NCBI RefSeq assembly: GCF_004962245.1
Contig: NZ_SUHQ01000017.1
Location: 62,001-126,000, forward strand
Source of the DNA: Mesorhizobium sp.
GTDB lineage: Bacteria > Pseudomonadota > Alphaproteobacteria > Rhizobiales > Rhizobiaceae
Length of the DNA stretch: 64,000 bases
Direction: 5' to 3'
Shown here: piece by piece, positions 59,196-64,000 of the stretch
Numbering within the stretch: position 1 is the first letter of the stretch
Layout: each line of letters starts with the position of its first letter
The notes under the pieces: generated by a model
What the model was told of the DNA's origin: nothing
Databases searched by the model: none
The model's input: the letters and a program-made list of their open reading frames with translations, nothing else
Translations under genes and position numbers: made by a program

Positions 59196-60446
59196 TTAGC
59201 TTTGGCTGGCAAGCTTCAAAAGGCTGCCCAACAACATTGTTTTGTCCTTGCCGATCATCAGCACGCCGCTGTCGGGAGCCAACAGTGCCGAGAACGGCAA
59301 CATCGCCGCGCCGATCGGCGAAGCCTCGGGACCGAATTGTCCCGATACGATCTCCGGCGCCACGATGCCGATGGCGCTGATCATGTTGAACTGGGTCTGC
59401 ACCTTTGCCAACAGCTCGAGATGGATCGGCCGCGGCAGGATGCTGTCAAGAACGATCGCCTCGATGTCGATGACGGAGGTGATGGCGATGATCGCCTCGA
59501 CCAGCGCGTTCGCACAATCATCGATCCATTCGAACAGCGGCTCGCGCGCCCCCGGCGGCAACGGGTCCAGCTCCCGCACACGATTGATCTCGACGCCGCG
59601 CGACCTGAGATGATTGACCAACACGTAGATCGAAGCCCTATGGAGCAGGCTTTGGTAGCGCGCGGGCTTGGCCGCGACCGAATCGAGGCTTGAAGGCGAT
59701 ACTGGCAACGGCCCGAGCGCGGCGCTGTTGCCGTGCGGTCCGGTATGGACCTTGCCGCCTTGCACCAGCCCGCCGCCGACAAACGTGTCGATCGAAATAT
59801 GCATGAAGTCGCGAAACCGCGCGCCGGCCCCCTGGACGAGTTCGGCCAGTGCCGCTGATGACGCGTCGTTTTCCACGAAAACCGGAGTTTTCGCCCTTAT
59901 GGTGAAGAAGGTCGTCAGGTCGATTGCTTCCCAACGGCTGCCAAGGTCGTCGGGGAAGCCGAGCTCCTCGCTCCAGCCGCCGAGGAAATAGGGCGAGGCG
60001 ATGCCGACCCCGACGATGCTGGCATCGCCAAGCCTGGCGACGAGCTTGTCAAAATTGGCCAGTGACATGTTGCCGGCCTTGAGCACCAGCTGCGGATCCG
60101 GAAAGCGGTATTCGTGCGACTCGCGGGCGCGTACCTCGCCGGCGAAGTCGACGAGCACGGCCTCCAGCGCGCGCCGGCCGATCTTGATACCAACACTGTA
60201 AATTCGCTCCGGCGTGAGCCGGTAGAGAGTGGACGGTGAACCGCGCTGCCCAAACCTTTTTCCCACTTGCTTTACAAATCCAGACGACTCCAATCCGTCG
60301 ACTATGGCGGCGACTGCGGCCGGCGTCAGATTTGCAGCGCGCGCCAGGTCGGACTTGGAGGCCTCCTTCAGGCGGCGGATGGCGTCAAGCACGAAGCGTT
60401 CGTTGTAATGCCGAACTTTGACGGAATTGCTGCCTTTTCCAGACAA
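59196..60446 (-). CDS. ROK-family transcriptional regulator
   Basis: The 416-residue protein has an N-terminal winged HTH (VLDAIRRLKEASKSDLARAANLTPAAVAAIVDGLESSGFV, residues about 18-60) and a ROK sugar-binding domain. The domain has VFVENDASSAALAEL and a glycine-rich FVGGGLVQGGKVHTGPHGNSAALG. The usual CxCGxxGCxE zinc motif of ROK kinases is absent, fitting a regulator rather than a kinase. TTG at 60446 is the inferred start (GGAAGG upstream). It is divergent from the sugar ABC operon, its likely target. Confidence 0.9.
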   Translation of the reverse strand: MSGKGSNSVKVRHYNERFVLDAIRRLKEASKSDLARAANLTPAAVAAIVDGLESSGFVKQVGKRFGQRGSPSTLYRLTPERIYSVGIKIGRRALEAVLVDFAGEVRARESHEYRFPDPQLVLKAGNMSLANFDKLVARLGDASIVGVGIASPYFLGGWSEELGFPDDLGSRWEAIDLTTFFTIRAKTPVFVENDASSAALAELVQGAGARFRDFMHISIDTFVGGGLVQGGKVHTGPHGNSAALGPLPVSPSSLDSVAAKPARYQSLLHRASIYVLVNHLRSRGVEINRVRELDPLPPGAREPLFEWIDDCANALVEAIIAITSVIDIEAIVLDSILPRPIHLELLAKVQTQFNMISAIGIVAPEIVSGQFGPEASPIGAAMLPFSALLAPDSGVLMIGKDKTMLLGSLLKLASQS

Positions 60447-60645
60447 AACTACTGCCTTCCCATATCATTCGCTCGGAATCACTGCGGTCGCTACTGCTTT
60501 GACGCTGCTGCGATCGAGGCACTCCAGCCGCGCCTTTGCGAGACGCGACAGTGCCCGCCAGGACCGCGGAAGTCAATTTTCCGATTGCGGTTCTTATCGA
60601 TTTAATATAGCAAATTGAAAAAAGAAGCAAAGCCTGGGAGGTGAG
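60447..60645. promoter_or_regulatory. divergent promoter region between ROK regulator and sugar transporter
   Basis: A 199 bp gap between two divergent genes, with an AT-rich core around 60598-60632 (TTTAATATAGCAAATTGAAAAAAG) just before the transporter ribosome site GGGAGG at 60636. It should carry both promoters and the ROK operator. No clear palindrome was identified. Confidence 0.45.
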
Positions 60646-63213
60646 GTGCTGCACTTGGGCGCATACGGCGAAGCCGATGTTGCGGTGAAAAGGGACGGGG
60701 CTGCGCCGGTTGCCCTGGTTCAGGTGACAAAGGCCTTCGGCGGCACGATTGCCCTCAAGGATGCGTCCTTCGAATTGCGCTCTGGCGAGGTGCTGGCGCT
60801 GCTTGGCGAAAACGGGGCCGGCAAGAGCACCTGCGTGAAGTTGCTGGCCGGCGTGTATGCCCCTACCGGCGGACATGTCGAGGTCGACGGCAAGCCCGTG
60901 GTCTTCCACACGCCGCACGACGCCCAGGCCGCCGGCATTGCGGTTATGCACCAGCATCCCGGCCTGTTCCCCGATCTTTCGGTCGCGGAAAATATCTATC
61001 TAGGTCACATGCCCCGCGACCGCTTCGGCGGCACCGACAACGCCGCCATGCTTGCCGGCGCGCACAAGGTGCTGGCGACGGTCGGCCTCGACGTGCCGGC
61101 CGAAACGCGGCTGGCAACGTTGCGCACCTCCGAACAGCAACTGGTCGAGATCGCCCGCGCCCTGTCGCTCGACGCGCGGGTGCTGATCATGGACGAGCCC
61201 ACGGCCGCCTTGTCGCAGCGCGAGGTCGAGCGGCTGTTCACCGTCGTCGCCGATCTGCGGCTGCATGGCGTAGCGATGATGTTCGTCGGCCACCGCATGA
61301 ACGAGATCTTCCGCATCGCCGACCGCATCGCGGTGTTGCGCGACGGGCGCCTCATTGGCGTCAAGCCGAAGGCCGAGCTTGGCCGCGCAGCCGCCATCGG
61401 CATGATGGTCGGTCGCGAAGTGGCCGACCTCTATCCGGAACGGAACCACGCCACCGGCGCGATGGTGCTGGAGGCGAGGGGGCTTTCTCACGCCGGGGGT
61501 TTTTCCAACATCGACCTCAAGCTCCACGCCGGAGAGGTGCTCGGGTTAGGCGGCCTGGTCGGCAGCGGCCGAACCGAGATCGCTCGCGTGCTGTTCGGTA
61601 TCGACCAGCCGGATGCCGGCGAAATCCTGATCGATGGCGAACCTGTCCGCTTCGCATCGGCGCGCGACGCCATGGATGCGCGCATCGCCTATGTCTCGGA
61701 AGACCGGATGGGCCAGAGCCTGGTGATGGATTTTTCTATCCTCGACAACGCGGTGCTGCCCGTCGTCGACAAGGCAGCTCGTTCTGGCCTCTATGGCTCG
61801 GACCGCGCGATCGATCTGGTTTCGGACTGGCTGAAGCGCATGAAGCTTCGCTTCTCCGGCTACAGGCAGCCGGTGAAGGAACTGTCCGGCGGCAACCAGC
61901 AGAAGGTGGTGTTGGCCAAATGGCTGCGCACCGAGCCGCGCGTCCTCATCCTCGACGAGCCCACGCAAGGCATTGATGTCGGCACCAAGGCGGAAGTGCA
62001 TGCGATGATCGCCGACCTTGCCGCGCAGGGCATGGCTATCATCCTGATCTCCTCCGAAATGCCCGAGCTCATCGGTATGTGCGACCGCATCATCGTCCTG
62101 CGCGAAGGCCACCGGACGGCCGAATTTGCCAGGGGCGAAGCCACCCAGGAAACGGTGCTGGAAGCAGCCACGAAGGCCGACGAGCGCGCCAACCCAGCAG
62201 CACAGGAGGAGCGCGCCGCCCGCGAGGAGAAGAGAAGAGGATTGCTCGACCTACTGAAGCGGCGGGAGTTCGGCCTGCTCGCCGCGATGTTGGCGGTCGC
62301 CATCCCGGTCACCATCATCAACCCTCGCATGGTGAGCGCGGCCAACCTGACCGCCGTGTCGATGGATGCCGCCCTGCTCGTCGTCGCAGCACTCGCACAG
62401 ATGCTGGTGCTGATCACTCGCAACATCGACCTTTCGATCGCCGCGGTGATCGGCCTTTCAGCCTATATGGCGGCCAGCATGGTTCAGGCCTATCCGGGGG
62501 TCGATATCGGTATCGGCCTCGCGACCGCCTGCGCGGTCGGCGGGGTCGCCGGTTTGCTCAATGGCCTTGTCGTCACCAGGGGAAGAATCCCAGCGATCGT
62601 CGTTACGCTGGCCTCGATGTCGATCTATCGCGGATTCAACTCGATCTGGGCAGCCGGCGACCAGATCAGCGCCGACGAAGTAACCCAAGCATGGCTTGAC
62701 ATGACCGGCCTGAAGATCGCCGGCGTGCCGCTGATCGTCGTCATCGCGGTCGTCATCCTGTGCTTGGGCTACGTGCTGCTCTATCGCACGGCCATCGGGC
62801 GCGAACTGTTCGCCACCGGCTCCAATCCGGACGGCGCGCGTCTTATCGGCATTCCCGTTGACAGGCGCATCCTCCTGGCCTTTGGCATGGCCGGCCTGCT
62901 CGGCGGCCTGTGCGGTGCGCTGTGGGCATCCCGCTATGCGACCATCGACGCCCGTGTCGCGCTCGGCTTCGAACTCACCGTGATCGCATCGGCGGTGGTT
63001 GGCGGCGTCGCCATCCGCGGTGGTTCGGGCACGCTGCTCGGCATCATCCTGGGAGCGCTCACGTTGCTGGTCATAAAGAACGGGCTGACGCTGGTGCGCG
63101 TCGACCCGCTGTGGCTACAGGGCGTCTACGGTCTGGTGATCCTGGTCGCCATCGGCATCGACACCTTCATCGTGCGGCGCGCGGAGCAGGCAAGACAGGC
63201 GAGGGCGAGATGA
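60646..63213 (+). CDS. fused sugar ABC transporter: RbsA-like double ATPase plus RbsC-like permease
   Basis: The 855-residue protein joins two usually separate proteins. NBD1 (about 20-250) has GENGAGKST and VLIMDEPTAAL. NBD2 (about 265-505) has the degenerate P-loop GLVGSGRTE, LSGGNQQKVVLAKWL and VLILDEPTQGID. After a charged linker (about 515-540), a complete permease follows (about 540-850), with TRNIDLSIAAVIGLSAYM and AVVGGVAIRGGSGTLLG. GTG at 60646 is the inferred start; GGGAGG is close upstream. The stop overlaps the next permease start. Confidence 0.92.
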   Translation: MLHLGAYGEADVAVKRDGAAPVALVQVTKAFGGTIALKDASFELRSGEVLALLGENGAGKSTCVKLLAGVYAPTGGHVEVDGKPVVFHTPHDAQAAGIAVMHQHPGLFPDLSVAENIYLGHMPRDRFGGTDNAAMLAGAHKVLATVGLDVPAETRLATLRTSEQQLVEIARALSLDARVLIMDEPTAALSQREVERLFTVVADLRLHGVAMMFVGHRMNEIFRIADRIAVLRDGRLIGVKPKAELGRAAAIGMMVGREVADLYPERNHATGAMVLEARGLSHAGGFSNIDLKLHAGEVLGLGGLVGSGRTEIARVLFGIDQPDAGEILIDGEPVRFASARDAMDARIAYVSEDRMGQSLVMDFSILDNAVLPVVDKAARSGLYGSDRAIDLVSDWLKRMKLRFSGYRQPVKELSGGNQQKVVLAKWLRTEPRVLILDEPTQGIDVGTKAEVHAMIADLAAQGMAIILISSEMPELIGMCDRIIVLREGHRTAEFARGEATQETVLEAATKADERANPAAQEERAAREEKRRGLLDLLKRREFGLLAAMLAVAIPVTIINPRMVSAANLTAVSMDAALLVVAALAQMLVLITRNIDLSIAAVIGLSAYMAASMVQAYPGVDIGIGLATACAVGGVAGLLNGLVVTRGRIPAIVVTLASMSIYRGFNSIWAAGDQISADEVTQAWLDMTGLKIAGVPLIVVIAVVILCLGYVLLYRTAIGRELFATGSNPDGARLIGIPVDRRILLAFGMAGLLGGLCGALWASRYATIDARVALGFELTVIASAVVGGVAIRGGSGTLLGIILGALTLLVIKNGLTLVRVDPLWLQGVYGLVILVAIGIDTFIVRRAEQARQARAR

Positions 63214-64000
63214 AGAAGTTCCTCCGTTCCATCGACTTCTGGGATCTGCTGCTGGCGACCGCTTGCCTAGCCATCTTCCTCTACGCGGCGATCTTCGTGC
63301 CAAATTTCGTCTCAAGCTTCAATCTCTCGCAACTGGCTGCGAGCGCCTCGGAAAAGGCGTTGCTGATCCTGCCGATGACGCTGCTCATCATCACCCGCGA
63401 AATCGACCTGTCGATCGCCTCGATGTTGGCACTGACGTCCGTCGTCTTTGGCCTGCTCGTCCAGGCCGGGGTGCCGACGCTGGCGGCAATCGCGCTGACG
63501 CTCGTCGCCGGTGGCCTGCTCGGCACGTTCAACGGCTATCTGGTCTCGGGCCTTGGGTTGCAGTCGCTGGTGGTGACGCTCGGCACCATGGCGCTCTATC
63601 GCGGTATTGGCTACATCCTGCTCGGCACGGGTTCGGTCAACATCCTGCCGCCTGCGGTCGTCGACTTCGGCATCAACAACCTGCCGGGCACCGAGATACC
63701 GTGGACCATCGTGCCCTTCCTAGTGCTGGCGCCGGTGTTTGCGGTCGTGCTCCAGAAGACGCCAACCGGCAAGCGCATCTATGCGCTCGGCGGCAGCCCC
63801 GAAGTGGCGCGCTATTCCGGTATCAACACGCTTCGGATTGTCCTGAACCTGTTCGTCGTCTCGGGCATCGTCGCCGCCATCGCCGGCATCGTCTATACCG
63901 CGCGCCTCTCCAACGCGCGTGCCAACAACGCGCTTGGCATGGAGCTCGACGTCATCACCATCGTGCTGCTCGGTGGCGTCAGCGTCTTTGGCGGCAAGGG
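63210..64000 (+). CDS. sugar ABC transporter permease (cut by window end)
   Basis: At least 263 residues of an RbsC-type permease, continuing past the window. The ATG at 63210 overlaps the fused gene's stop (ATGA). It has the CUT2 segments TREIDLSIASMLALTSVVFGL, TLGTMALYRGIGYILLG and the C-terminal LLGGVSVFGGKG. With the fused permease domain it would form a heterodimeric channel, as in rhizobial RhaP/RhaQ-type systems. The binding protein and catabolic genes probably lie beyond the window. Confidence 0.92.
   Translation, partial: MKKFLRSIDFWDLLLATACLAIFLYAAIFVPNFVSSFNLSQLAASASEKALLILPMTLLIITREIDLSIASMLALTSVVFGLLVQAGVPTLAAIALTLVAGGLLGTFNGYLVSGLGLQSLVVTLGTMALYRGIGYILLGTGSVNILPPAVVDFGINNLPGTEIPWTIVPFLVLAPVFAVVLQKTPTGKRIYALGGSPEVARYSGINTLRIVLNLFVVSGIVAAIAGIVYTARLSNARANNALGMELDVITIVLLGGVSVFGGK

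Noticed and set aside
1..64000. CRISPR arrays, rRNA or tRNA genes
   Set aside because: No regularly spaced repeats, no rRNA-like sequence and no convincing tRNA T-loop/acceptor pairs were noticed on reading; a dedicated scan was not possible.

Overview
The window looks like a chromosomal piece of a Rhizobiales alphaproteobacterium, most likely Mesorhizobium or a close Phyllobacteriaceae relative. The basis is the high GC content, a CcrM-type GANTC methyltransferase, two exact EcfG-type general-stress promoters, and core gene orders common in this group (coxC-DUF983-surf1-ispH-thrB-rnhA; thrC-M16 protease-GNAT; mutY-DUF721-dsbA-smc). The genus is an inference from memory of gene order, since no search was run.

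Region 1 (1-24 kb) is compact core genome. It holds the end of cytochrome oxidase subunit III, SURF1, isoprenoid (ispH), threonine (thrB, thrC) and DNA metabolism genes (rnhA, mutY, DciA-like DUF721, ccrM). It also has a peroxiredoxin, a DsbD-N-like periplasmic protein, a UPF0301 protein, a membrane GGDEF/EAL protein, two HAD phosphatases, a DsbA-like lipoprotein, SMC, and a UDP-glucuronate epimerase-like enzyme.

Region 2 (24-47 kb) is accessory. It has a DevBCA-like efflux system, then a stress-flavoured stretch: DUF302, methyltransferase, cardiolipin synthase plus EEP phosphatase, PPOX-fold stress protein, TspO, DUF378 and fasciclin. Two genes here have perfect GGAAC-N16-CGTT promoters. The spaces between them hold broken genes: an IS5-type transposase, a TRAP DctQ subunit, a RES toxin beside an intact Xre antitoxin, a CobW C-terminus, half a molybdopterin oxidoreductase, a TraG/VirD4 coupling-protein end and a DUF4143 ATPase start. 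A complete four-gene archaic chaperone-usher (spore coat U) pilus cluster sits at 40.9-45.6 kb, just after a 47-codon membrane protein gene.

Region 3 (47-54 kb) is one seven-gene minus-strand operon. It encodes a ribose/fructose-type ABC importer (binding protein, single-domain ATPase, permease), a phosphotriesterase-family hydrolase, a glutamine-amidotransferase-like protein, a PfkB sugar kinase and a BtpA/SgcQ-family protein. An XRE-cupin regulator lies just upstream. It reads as a complete uptake and catabolism route for an unidentified sugar or sugar lactone and is the best candidate here for an undescribed pathway.

Region 4 (54-64 kb) has a gene-poor 1.2 kb stretch with a 287 bp inverted-repeat-bounded segment, an orphan PAS/HisKA_2 histidine kinase, a membrane diguanylate cyclase, a TOBE-domain remnant, and a ROK regulator. 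The ROK gene is divergent from a second sugar ABC system whose ATPase and first permease are fused into one 855-residue protein. The second permease runs off the window end.
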